The notes beneath the pieces are model-generated. The model did no database searches and was not told the origin of the DNA. It saw only the letters and a list, made by a program, of their open reading frames with translations. The position numbers and the translations under genes were made by a program. Below, in pieces: positions 50,103 to 57,789 of a stretch of DNA of 64,000 nucleotides; within the stretch, counting starts at the first letter, position 1; each line of letters opens with the position of its first letter. Source of the stretch: Methylobacterium amylolyticum. Its GTDB lineage: Bacteria > Pseudomonadota > Alphaproteobacteria > Rhizobiales > Beijerinckiaceae. The stretch covers positions 1 through 64,000 of the forward strand of contig NZ_JAUYZI010000026.1 in assembly GCF_030700245.1 (NCBI RefSeq), given 5' to 3'.

Positions 50103-51383
50103 ATGTTCAAGGAAGCCGCTCAGCTCGAACACGAGATCGCCACGCCCTTCGTCGGCGGTGCGCCCGACCAGTTCGCCACGCAGGCGCTCTCGACGAAGCG
50201 CGCCTCGGCGGATTACCGCGCCGCCACCTTCATGGGCTGGCGCCGGGAGAACGGCCGCGTCGGCGTGCGCAACCACGTCGTCCTGCTGCCGCTCGACGAC
50301 CTGTCCAACGCCGCCTGCGAGGCGGTGGCCAACAATGTGAAGGGCACGATGGCGCTGCCCCACGCCTACGGGAGGCTCCAGTTCGGCGAGGATCTGGACC
50401 TGCACTTCCGCACCCTCATCGGCATCGGCTCGAACCCGAACGTCGCCGCCGTTGTGGTGATCGGCATCGAGGACCAGTGGACCAACCGCGTGGTCGAGGG
50501 CATCGCCCGGACCGGCAAGCCGGTGGTCGGGTTCGGCATCGAGGGCCACGGCGACATCGCCATCGTCGCCAAGGCCAGCTACCAGGCCAAGCGCTTCGTG
50601 CAGTGGGCGACCGAGCTCCAGCGCGAGGAATGCCCGATCGCGGACCTCTGGGTCTCGACGAAGTGCGGCGAGTCCGACACCACCACGGGTCTCGCCTCCT
50701 GCCCGACGGTGGGCAACATGTACGACAAGCTGATCCCGCACGGGATCTACGGCGTGTTCGGCGAGACCTCCGAGATCACCGGCGCCGAGCATCTCTGCCG
50801 CGAGCGGGCCGCGAGCCCGGAAATCTCCGACAAGTGGTACGCCATGTGGAAGGCCTACCAGGACGACGTGATCGAGGCCCACAAGACCGACGACCTGTCG
50901 GACTCGCAGCCGACCAAGGGCAACATCGCGGGCGGGCTGACCACCATCGAGGAGAAGGCGCTCGGCAACCTCGAGAAGATCGGCCACGAATGCCGCTACA
51001 TCGACGCGTTGCAGCCGGCGGAGAGCCCGGCCAAGGGCCCGGGCCTCTACTTCATGGACACCTCCTCGGCGGCGGCCGAATGCGTGACGCTGATGGCGGC
51101 GGCGGGCTACGTGGTGCACACCTTCCCCACCGGCCAGGGCAACGTGATCGGCAATCCAATCGTCCCGGTGATCAAGATCACCGGCAATCCTCGCACCGTG
51201 CGCACCATGGGTGAGCACATCGACGTCGACGTCTCGGGCGTGCTCACCCGCGAGATGACGATTCCCCAGGCCGGCGACGCGCTGATCGACATGGTGGTGC
51301 GCACCGCCAACGGCCGGCTCACCGCGGCCGAGTCCCTCGGCCACCGGGAATTCGTGATGACGAAGCTCTACCGCAGCGCCTGA
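50103..51383 (+). CDS. suyB: (R)-sulfolactate sulfo-lyase large subunit (SuyB/UxaA C-terminal type)
   Basis: A 426-residue iron-dependent lyase of the UxaA/GarD large-domain family. It has MGWRRENGRVGVRNHVVLLPLDDLSN, ADLWVSTKCGESDTTTGLASCPTVGN with conserved cysteines, HKTDDLSDSQPTKGNIAGGLTTIEEKALGN, and FPTGQGNVIGNPIVPVIKITGN. The last two blocks agree with what I recall of SuyB proteins; altronate dehydratases share the family but differ there. The reaction is 3-sulfolactate to pyruvate plus sulfite. ATG at 50103 is used with GGTGAGG upstream; GTG at 50097 is possible. Linkage to slcC, comC and a sulfite exporter makes sulfolactate the best substrate. Confidence 0.8.
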   Translation: MFKEAAQLEHEIATPFVGGAPDQFATQALSTKRASADYRAATFMGWRRENGRVGVRNHVVLLPLDDLSNAACEAVANNVKGTMALPHAYGRLQFGEDLDLHFRTLIGIGSNPNVAAVVVIGIEDQWTNRVVEGIARTGKPVVGFGIEGHGDIAIVAKASYQAKRFVQWATELQREECPIADLWVSTKCGESDTTTGLASCPTVGNMYDKLIPHGIYGVFGETSEITGAEHLCRERAASPEISDKWYAMWKAYQDDVIEAHKTDDLSDSQPTKGNIAGGLTTIEEKALGNLEKIGHECRYIDALQPAESPAKGPGLYFMDTSSAAAECVTLMAAAGYVVHTFPTGQGNVIGNPIVPVIKITGNPRTVRTMGEHIDVDVSGVLTREMTIPQAGDALIDMVVRTANGRLTAAESLGHREFVMTKLYRSA

Positions 51384-51395
51384 GGCGGAGGCGTA

Positions 51396-51480
51396 CCCCT
51401 CCCTCATCCCGAGCCGGGCTCGCCCGGCCGGGACGGCGGTAGGTCGGTCCCGGGCAGTCCCGAGACCGGTGGGGGAGGGG
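51396..51480. repeat. Palindromic repeat between suyB and slcC
   Basis: CCCCTCCC (51396-51403) pairs with GGGAGGGG (51473-51480), and the interior contains further G/C-rich inverted segments (GAGCCGGGCTC at 51411-51421). It has the same composition and position between operon genes as the repeats at 40886-41079 and 42415-42436. Confidence 0.6.
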
Positions 51481-51506
51481 ACCGCGCCGGTCGATCCCGG
51501 AGCATC

Positions 51507-52460
51507 GTGACGGAATCCATGCCCAAGGTCGTCATCAGCGAGTTCATGGACGAGGCGGCGATCGACGCCGAACTCTCCGGCTTCGAGACCCTCTACGATC
51601 CGGGCCTCGTCGACCGCCCGGACGACCTCGCCGCCGCGCTCGCGGGCGCCGACGCCCTGATCGTGCGCAACCGGACGCAGGTGCGCGGCGCGCTGCTCGC
51701 CGCCGCGCAGGACCTCGCGGTGGTCGGCCGGCTCGGCGTCGGCCTCGACAACATCGACGTCGCCGCCTGCCGGGCGCGCGGCATCGCGGTCTACCCGGCG
51801 ACGGGGGCCAACGACGGGGCGGTGGCCGAGTACGTGATCGCCGCCGCGATGCTGCTGCTCCGCGGCGCCTACGGAGCGAGCGCGCAGGTCGCCGCCGGCG
51901 CGTGGCCGCGCAACGCCCTGATGGGCCGCGAGATCGGGGGCAAGCGCCTCGGCCTCGTCGGCTTCGGCGCCATCGCCCGCGAGACCGCCCGCCGCGCCGC
52001 CGCGCTCGGCATGGCGGTCGCCGCCCACGACCCGTTCCTCGCCCCCGACGACCCGGCCTGGAGCCCGGCCCACGGCCCGGTCGCGCGCAGCGAACTCGAC
52101 GCCCTGATCGCGGGGAGCGACGTGCTCTCGCTGCACGTGCCACTCACCGACGCGACCCGCGGCCTGATCGACGCGGCGGCGCTCGCCCGGATGCCGCGGG
52201 GCGCCGTGCTGATCAACGCGGCCCGCGGCGGCGTCGTGGACGAGCCGGCGGTGGCGGACGCGCTGCGCTCCGGCCATCTCGGCGGCGCGGCGCTCGACGT
52301 GTTCGACAGGGAGCCGCTCGATGCGGGCGGCGGCGCCGTGTTCGCGGACGTGCCGAACCTGATCCTGACGCCGCACATCGCCGGCGTGAGCCGGGAATCG
52401 AACGTCCGCGTCTCGGCGGTCACCGCGCGGGCCGTGCGCCGACATCTCACGGAGCGCTAG
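51507..52460 (+). CDS. slcC: D-2-hydroxyacid dehydrogenase family; probable (S)-sulfolactate dehydrogenase
   Basis: A 317-residue NAD-dependent dehydrogenase. PKVVISEFMDEAAID is the N-terminus; VVGRLGVGLDNIDVAACRARG is conserved; LGLVGFGAIARETARRAAALG is the dinucleotide fold; NAARGGVVDEPAV has the substrate Arg, DVFDREPL the catalytic Glu and PHIAGVSRES the catalytic His. SlcC oxidises (S)-sulfolactate to sulfopyruvate; with ComC, which reduces sulfopyruvate to the R form, it acts as a racemase that feeds SuyAB. GTG at 51507 is used (GGAG upstream); ATG at 51519 is possible. It is 4 bases before comC. Confidence 0.8.
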   Translation: MTESMPKVVISEFMDEAAIDAELSGFETLYDPGLVDRPDDLAAALAGADALIVRNRTQVRGALLAAAQDLAVVGRLGVGLDNIDVAACRARGIAVYPATGANDGAVAEYVIAAAMLLLRGAYGASAQVAAGAWPRNALMGREIGGKRLGLVGFGAIARETARRAAALGMAVAAHDPFLAPDDPAWSPAHGPVARSELDALIAGSDVLSLHVPLTDATRGLIDAAALARMPRGAVLINAARGGVVDEPAVADALRSGHLGGAALDVFDREPLDAGGGAVFADVPNLILTPHIAGVSRESNVRVSAVTARAVRRHLTER

Positions 52461-52464
52461 GACC

Positions 52465-53487
52465 ATGGCGACCCTGACCCTCGCCGCGGCGGAGACGCTG
52501 GCGGCGGACGCCCTCGCCGCCTGCGGCACCGCCGAGCCCGCCGCCCGCAGCGTCGCCCGCGCCCTGGTCGGCGCCGAGGCGGACGGCCTGAAGGGGCACG
52601 GCCTCTCCCGCGTCGCGCCCTACGGGGCGCAGGTGCGGGCCGGCAAGGTGGTCGGCGACGCGGTCCCGCGCACCGAGCGCCCGCGGCCCGGCCTGCTGGC
52701 GGTCGATGCCGGCCACGGCTTCGCCTACCCGGCGATCGACCGCGCGCTAGCCGCGCTGCCGGCGATGGCCCGCGAGCAGGGGATCGCGGCCGCCGGCATC
52801 CGGCGCTCGCACCATTGCGGCGCCGCGGGGCGGCCGGTGGAGGCCCTGGCCGAGCAGGGCTGCGTCGCGCTGCTCTTCGCCAACACCCCGGCGGCGATGG
52901 CGCCCTGGGGCGGCCGGCGCGCGGTCCTCGGCACCAACCCGCTCGCCTTCGCCTGCCCGCTGCCGGGCCGCGCGCCGATCGTCGTCGATCTCGCCCTCTC
53001 GAAGGTCGCCCGCGCCAACATCGTCGGCGCGCACAAGCGCGGCGAGCCGATCCCCGAGGGCTGGGCCCTCGACGCCGACGGGCGCCCGACCACGGACGCG
53101 AAGGCGGCGCTCGCCGGCACGATGGTGCCGCTCGGCGACGCCAAGGGCACGGCGCTCGCCCTGATGGTCGAACTGCTCGCCGCCGGCCTCGTCGGCGCGC
53201 GCTTCGCGGGGGAGGCCTCCTCGTTCCTCGACGCGGCGGGCGACCCGCCCGGCACCGGGCAACTGATCCTGGCCCTCGACGCGGGCGCGCTCAGCCCCGA
53301 CGCGCCCGAGCGCTTCGCGGTGCTGGCGCGGGCGATCGAGGAGCAGGACGGCGCCCGCCTGCCGGGCGCCCGGCGGCTCGCCCTGCGCAACCGCGCGGCC
53401 GAGAGCGGGCTCGACCTGCCCGACGCCCTGGTGGCGGAGATCGGGGCCCTGCGGGACGGATCGCCTGTGCGGGGCGCGAACCCGTGA
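52465..53487 (+). CDS. comC: Ldh2-family oxidoreductase; probable (R)-sulfolactate dehydrogenase
   Basis: A 340-residue NAD(P)-dependent enzyme of the malate/L-lactate/sulfolactate dehydrogenase (Ldh2) family. VGAEADGLKGHGLSRVAPYGAQVR binds the substrate acid groups, GIRRSHHCGAAGRPVEALAEQG has the catalytic His, and RAVLGTNPLAFACPLPGRAPIVVDLALSKVAR is the family core, followed by GDAKGTALALMVELLAAGLVGARF. ComC was defined as (R)-sulfolactate dehydrogenase in coenzyme M synthesis and in sulfolactate degradation. The direct coupling to slcC, 4 bases upstream, is the known racemase pair. Malate or ureidoglycolate would be alternatives without this context. Confidence 0.8.
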   Translation: MATLTLAAAETLAADALAACGTAEPAARSVARALVGAEADGLKGHGLSRVAPYGAQVRAGKVVGDAVPRTERPRPGLLAVDAGHGFAYPAIDRALAALPAMAREQGIAAAGIRRSHHCGAAGRPVEALAEQGCVALLFANTPAAMAPWGGRRAVLGTNPLAFACPLPGRAPIVVDLALSKVARANIVGAHKRGEPIPEGWALDADGRPTTDAKAALAGTMVPLGDAKGTALALMVELLAAGLVGARFAGEASSFLDAAGDPPGTGQLILALDAGALSPDAPERFAVLARAIEEQDGARLPGARRLALRNRAAESGLDLPDALVAEIGALRDGSPVRGANP

Positions 53488-53529
53488 TTGCCCCGGCCGG
53501 TGGGCCAACGTAAGCCGGAGGAGGGAGCG

Positions 53530-54348
53530 GTGCTGGACACGTCCTTCGACGCTCTGCCCGCGGGTGGGGCGCAGCGTCGTCGCGAGATGGAACGATCGGG
53601 CGAGGGGCAGGCAGGGTCCGGGCGCGGTGCCGCGGGCGGCGCGGTCGGCTTCCGGCCGCTCTACCGGCAGGTCTACGACACGCTGCTGAAGCGCCTCGCC
53701 GACGCGGTCTGGCAGCCCGGCCAGATCCTGCCGAGCGAGGGGCAGCTCGCCGCCGAACTCGGGGTCAGCCAGGGCACGGTGCGCAAGGCGCTCGACGCGC
53801 TGACCGCCGACAGCCTGCTGGTGCGCCGCCAGGGCCGCGGCACCTTCGTGGCCGACCACGACGACCAGCAGAGCGTCTTCCGCTTCTTCAAGCTGCGGCC
53901 GGACGGCGAGGGAACCGGCGTGCCGACGAGCCGGGTGACCGCGATCGCCGAGGCCGCGGCCAGCGCCGACGAGCGCGGACGCCTCGACCTCGCCCGCGCG
54001 GCGCGCGTCGTGCGGATCGAGCGCGTGCGCTCGGTCGACGCCAGGCTCTGCGTGATCGAGGCGATCAGCGTGCCCGCCGATCTGTTCCCGGGCATCGCCG
54101 AGATCGCGCTGCCGAACACGCTCTACAGCCTCTACGCCGCGCGCTTCGGCATCACGATCGCGACCGCGAACGAGCGCCTGAAGGCGGTCCTGCTCGGGAC
54201 CCGCGAGGCCGGCCTGCTCGAGGCGGCGGCGGGCACGCCGGCGCTGGAGATCGACCGCGTCGCGATCGACCTGGAGGAGCGGCCGGTCGAGTGGCGCCTC
54301 TCCACCTGCCTGACGCACGACATCCATTACCTCTCGGTCCTGCGCTGA
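53530..54348 (+). CDS. GntR-family regulator, HutC/UTRA type
   Basis: A 272-residue regulator with an N-terminal winged helix (LYRQVYDTLLKRLADAVWQPGQILPSEGQLAAELGVSQGTVRKALDALTADSLLVRRQGRGTFV) and a C-terminal UTRA ligand domain. A 40-residue basic N-terminal extension precedes the helix. The GTG at 53530 is chosen for its GGAGGAGGGA ribosome binding site; TTG at 53488 directly after comC would also be open. It ends the sulfolactate operon and is a candidate to bind the palindromes at 49549 and 49721. Its ligand could be sulfolactate or a related acid. Confidence 0.85.
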   Translation: MLDTSFDALPAGGAQRRREMERSGEGQAGSGRGAAGGAVGFRPLYRQVYDTLLKRLADAVWQPGQILPSEGQLAAELGVSQGTVRKALDALTADSLLVRRQGRGTFVADHDDQQSVFRFFKLRPDGEGTGVPTSRVTAIAEAAASADERGRLDLARAARVVRIERVRSVDARLCVIEAISVPADLFPGIAEIALPNTLYSLYAARFGITIATANERLKAVLLGTREAGLLEAAAGTPALEIDRVAIDLEERPVEWRLSTCLTHDIHYLSVLR

Positions 54349-54426
54349 CCGGGATTTTTCGTGGGTGGGGTCGCGCCCCGCCGGAGGCGTCGCGGTCCCG
54401 ATCCTCGCGCCCGGACGCGGCCCTGC

Positions 54427-54458
54427 GCATCGATCAGGTCGATATCGGTTATCGATGC
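54427..54458. promoter_or_regulatory. Inverted repeat upstream of a small secreted protein gene
   Basis: GCATCGAT (54427-54434) is matched exactly by ATCGATGC (54451-54458), with CGATATCG between them. It lies in the 194-base gap after the UTRA regulator and 85 bases before the next ATG. A regulatory site is possible; no binding protein is suggested. Confidence 0.4.
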
Positions 54459-54542
54459 GATTTCTTTGAATGATGGTGCGCCGCAACGTAAATCATCCCT
54501 CGAAGCCGGGGCCGACCCGGACCATCCAGAGGGACCAGCACC

Positions 54543-54761
54543 ATGACCCGTCGCACCGCCTTCCTCGCCGCTCTCACCGCCGTCACGGTGATCGGCTCCG
54601 CCCGCGCCGACGAGCGCATCGACGTCACGCCGACGCTCTACCGCGATCAGGCCCGCGCCACGGCCGCCGTCCGGCCCGCCTCCGAGCTCGGCACCACGCC
54701 GCGCCTGGTTCCGGCCGCGCCGACGGGTCCGCGCGTCGTGGCGGAGGCCGCCGCCCGCTGA
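54543..54761 (+). CDS. Small putative secreted protein
   Basis: A 72-residue protein of unknown function. Residues 1-22 are a signal peptide (basic start, hydrophobic LAALTAVTVIG, cleavage after ARA). The mature part is about 50 residues, rich in Ala, Pro and Arg, without cysteines. AGAGGGACC precedes the ATG. Similar short exported proteins are common in Methylobacterium and are uncharacterised. It stands alone between two catabolic clusters. Confidence 0.6.
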   Translation: MTRRTAFLAALTAVTVIGSARADERIDVTPTLYRDQARATAAVRPASELGTTPRLVPAAPTGPRVVAEAAAR

Positions 54762-54900
54762 CGGGGCCGAGGGCCATGAGCTTGGGGCCATGAGCCTGGG
54801 GCCATGCCGCGGACCGGCAACGACAGCCCCGGCCCCGCGCCGGGGCTGTTCCGTCCGGTGCCCGCGGTGATCGCGGGCCGGCGGCCCGGTCCCCGCACGG

Positions 54901-55608
54901 TCACGGCTGGGCGGCGCGGACATGGGCGAACAGGCCGCGCCCGCCGCGCTCGATGTCCTCGCGGACCGCGTCGCGCGCCGTGTCCGCGTCGCCGCGGCGG
55001 ATCGCGTCGATGATCCGCCGGTGCGGGTGCGGCTCCCAATCCGGGAGGCCGTCGTCGTAGAGGTGGGAGAGGATCGGGCCGCAGCGCACCCAGAGGAGCT
55101 CGACGATCTCGTACAGGATCGGCATCCCCCCGAGTCGGCACAGGGCGAGGTGGAACTCGGTGTTGAGATCGACCGCGCGCGCGAAGTCGCCGCTCGCGTG
55201 GCACGCCGAGATCTGCCCGTGGATCGCGTCGAGACCATCGATCCCGCCCGCGGGCGCCTCGATCGCCGCGGCGGCGGCGCGCCCTTCGAGGTCGGTGCGG
55301 ATCGCCCGGATCTCCAGGAGCTGGTCGAGCGTCAGCCTCGGCACGACGACGCTGCCGCGCGCGTCGAGCGCCAGGGCCTTCTCCGAGACGAGCCGCAGCA
55401 GCGCCTCGCGCATCGGCGTCGCGCTGATGCCGAACCGGGCCGACATCGGCCGCAGCCGCAGGCGCGTGTCCGGCCGCAACTGTCCGCGCATCAGCGCGAC
55501 CCGCAGCTCGCGATACGCGCGCTCGCTCAGGCTCTCCTTCACGATCGGACGCACCCAGTCCGGCGGGTTCTCGCCCGATCCGGGTTCCGACGGCGCGGCG
55601 CTTGACAT
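54901..55608 (-). CDS. GntR-family regulator, FadR/FCD type
   Basis: A 235-residue regulator. RLRPMSARFGISATPMREALLRLVSEKAL is the helix-turn-helix, VPRLTLDQLLEIRAIRTDLEGRAA opens the FCD domain, and DLNTEFHLALCRLGGMP and HPHRRIIDAIRRGD carry the Asp and His residues that bind a metal and an acid ligand. The ATG at 55608 is used; an open extension to 55833 covers the divergent promoter and is a shadow. It is divergent from the dehydrogenase-ThDP-ABC operon, and a near-perfect palindrome 18 bases upstream of its start suggests it controls both itself and that operon. Confidence 0.86.
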   Translation of the reverse strand: MSSAAPSEPGSGENPPDWVRPIVKESLSERAYRELRVALMRGQLRPDTRLRLRPMSARFGISATPMREALLRLVSEKALALDARGSVVVPRLTLDQLLEIRAIRTDLEGRAAAAAIEAPAGGIDGLDAIHGQISACHASGDFARAVDLNTEFHLALCRLGGMPILYEIVELLWVRCGPILSHLYDDGLPDWEPHPHRRIIDAIRRGDADTARDAVREDIERGGRGLFAHVRAAQP

Positions 55609-55647
55609 GGACCTCCCCGTGGTCTGTAACTTGTTATAACAAATTAC
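55602..55647 (+). promoter_or_regulatory. Promoter of the MDR-ThDP-ABC operon with overlapping operator
   Basis: TTGACA at 55602-55607 and TGTAAC at 55625-55630 are 17 bases apart and form a sigma-70-type promoter. A palindrome at 55626-55647, with perfect core TTGTTATAACAA (55631-55642) and one mismatched pair further out, overlaps the -10 and the expected start point. The -35 element lies over the start codon of the divergent GntR gene. Confidence 0.65.
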
Positions 55648-55720
55648 ACGATGCGTCGACGGCTCCCGCCGCGGCGCCGGCCGCCGGGCTTCGAGACCCG
55701 GCGGCCGACAGGGGACGGAA

Positions 55721-56779
55721 ATGCTCGCGTTGCGCAAGGCGACGGCCGCCTTCGGGGCGGATCTCGTCGAGGTCGAGGAACCGGCCGCGCCCGGACCCGG
55801 GCGCGTGACCGTCGCGGTCGCGGCGGCGGGCATCTGCGGCAGCGACCTCCACGCCTTCGCGTGGACGCCAGGCTACGCGTTCATGACCGCGTTCATGCCG
55901 CTCACGCTCGGCCACGAGTTCTCCGGAACGATCCGCGCGGTGGGAGAGGGCGTGACCGCCCTTGAGGTCGGCGACCGCGTCACCTGCTGGCCGACGGTCC
56001 CGTGCGGGGCCTGCCCTGCCTGCGCCGCGGACCGGCCCCAGGATTGCCAGGCCCGCGCGATCGTCGGCCTCCACGCCGACGGGGCCTTCGCCGAGCAGGT
56101 CGTGGTGCCCGCCGCCAATTGCCGCCGCCTGCCGGACGGCCTGCCCCTGCCGGTCGCGGCGCTCGCCGAGCCGCTCGCGGTCGCGGTCAACGCCGTGGAC
56201 GTGGCGGGGATCCGCCCCGGCGACCGGGTCGCGGTGCTCGGGCCGGGCCCGATCGGCCTGTGCATCGCCTTCGTGGCGCAGCAGCGGGGCGCGCGCGTGC
56301 TCCTGGCCGGTCTCGACGATGCGGTCCGCCTCGAACGCGCCCGCGCGCTCGGGATCCACCGCACGGCCGACCTCGCCGGCGCCAGCCTGGAGGACGCCGT
56401 CCGGCAGGCCTTCGACGGGCAGGCCGACCGGGTGATCGAGGCGACGGGGGCGGCCCGCTCGGTCGCGGACGGACTGGCCGTCCTGCGTTCGGGCGGCGTG
56501 ATGACCGTGGCCGGCATCCATTCCAGGTCCCTCGACCTCGACCTGACCGGCTTCGTGCGCAGCAAGAAGCAGATCCGCGCGGCCCACGACACCACGGCCT
56601 CCGCCTTCGACGAGGCGATCCGCCTGCTCGCCGCGCACGCCGACGCCCTCGGCACCCTGATCACCCATCGCCGTCCCCTCGGCGCAGCCCTCGAAGCGTT
56701 CGATCTGGCGCGCAGCCGGCGGGCGGTGAAGGTGCTGCTCGTGCCGGGCGCGGCGGACACGGCGGGAGACGAGCGATGA
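55721..56779 (+). CDS. Zinc-dependent alcohol/polyol dehydrogenase (MDR family)
   Basis: A 352-residue medium-chain dehydrogenase of the sorbitol/threonine dehydrogenase group. The catalytic zinc ligands lie in AGICGSDLHAF and TLGHEFSGTI; a Cys-rich loop CGACPACAADRPQDC corresponds to the structural zinc lobe. AVLGPGPIGLCIAFVAQQRG is the NAD-binding fold. It oxidises a secondary or primary alcohol. It is the first gene of the operon controlled by the promoter at 55602, and its stop overlaps the next start (ATGA). The substrate is unknown. Confidence 0.86.
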   Translation: MLALRKATAAFGADLVEVEEPAAPGPGRVTVAVAAAGICGSDLHAFAWTPGYAFMTAFMPLTLGHEFSGTIRAVGEGVTALEVGDRVTCWPTVPCGACPACAADRPQDCQARAIVGLHADGAFAEQVVVPAANCRRLPDGLPLPVAALAEPLAVAVNAVDVAGIRPGDRVAVLGPGPIGLCIAFVAQQRGARVLLAGLDDAVRLERARALGIHRTADLAGASLEDAVRQAFDGQADRVIEATGAARSVADGLAVLRSGGVMTVAGIHSRSLDLDLTGFVRSKKQIRAAHDTTASAFDEAIRLLAAHADALGTLITHRRPLGAALEAFDLARSRRAVKVLLVPGAADTAGDER

Positions 56780-57789
56780 GCGCGACCATGCGGGCGGTGA
56801 CCGCCCCGAATCCGGGCGGCCCGGACGCCCTCCGGATCGTCGAGCGCCCGCGCCCGGTGCCCGGGGAGGGGCAGGTGCTGGTCCGCGTCGAGGCCGCGGG
56901 CATCAACCGGCCGGACGTGATGCAGCGGGAGGGCCGCTACCCGCCGCCGCCCGGCGCCTCCGACGTGCTCGGCCTCGAACTCGCCGGCACCGTGGAGGCG
57001 CTGGGGCCGGGGGCCGGTCGCTACCGGCCCGGCGACCGGGTGATGGCGCTGGTGCACAGCGGCGCCTACGCGGAGTGGGCGGTCGTCGACGAGGCGGTGG
57101 CGCTGCCCGTGCCGGACGGCGTGTCCGCAGTCGAGGCGGGGGGCATCCCCGAGACCTACTTCACCGTCTGGAGCAACGTGTTCGAGCGCGCCCGGCTGCG
57201 GGCGGGGGAGACCCTGCTGATCCACGGCGGCGCGTCGGGCATCGGCACCACGGCGATCCTGCTGGCCAAGGCGTTCGGGGCCCGGGTCCTCGTCACCGCG
57301 GGCTCCCCGGAGAAGTGCGCCGCCTGCCGCGACCTCGGCGCCGACGCGGCGATCGACTACCGGCGCGAGGACTTCGTCGCGCGGGCGCGGGCGGAGACGG
57401 ACGGGCGCGGGCCCGACGTGATCCTCGACATGGTCGGCGGCCCCTACATCGCCCGCAACCTCGACGCGGTCGCGGTCGACGGCCGCATCGCGCAGATCGC
57501 CTTCCAGCAGGGCTCGCGGGCCGAGGTCGACTTCCAGCCGCTCCTCATGAAGCGGGTATCGCTGACCGGCTCGACGCTGCGGGCGCGGCCCGTCGCCATG
57601 AAGGCACAGCTCGCCGACGCCCTGGCCGAGCACGTCCTGCCGCTCCTCCGCGAGGGCCGGGCCCGGCCGCCGATCGATTCCGTGTTCCCGCTGGAGCGGG
57701 TCGCCGAGGCCCACGCCCGGATGGACGCGAGCCTGCATGTCGGGAAGATCGTCCTGTCGATGAGCGGGACCGAGGGAGGGAGCCGCTGA
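56776..57789 (+). CDS. Zinc-independent quinone oxidoreductase-type dehydrogenase (MDR family)
   Basis: A 337-residue NADPH-binding MDR protein of the QOR/PIG3 group. VEAAGINRPDVMQREGRYPPPPGASDVLGLELAG is the hallmark substrate region, with Asn-Arg-Pro-Asp and no zinc ligands; LLIHGGASGIGTTAILLAKAFGARV is the nucleotide fold. Such enzymes reduce quinones or alpha,beta-unsaturated carbonyls. It overlaps the preceding stop by ATGA, and its own stop shares a base with the ThDP gene start. Its role in the operon may be reduction of an enoyl or enal intermediate; this is inference. Confidence 0.87.
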   Translation: MSATMRAVTAPNPGGPDALRIVERPRPVPGEGQVLVRVEAAGINRPDVMQREGRYPPPPGASDVLGLELAGTVEALGPGAGRYRPGDRVMALVHSGAYAEWAVVDEAVALPVPDGVSAVEAGGIPETYFTVWSNVFERARLRAGETLLIHGGASGIGTTAILLAKAFGARVLVTAGSPEKCAACRDLGADAAIDYRREDFVARARAETDGRGPDVILDMVGGPYIARNLDAVAVDGRIAQIAFQQGSRAEVDFQPLLMKRVSLTGSTLRARPVAMKAQLADALAEHVLPLLREGRARPPIDSVFPLERVAEAHARMDASLHVGKIVLSMSGTEGGSR

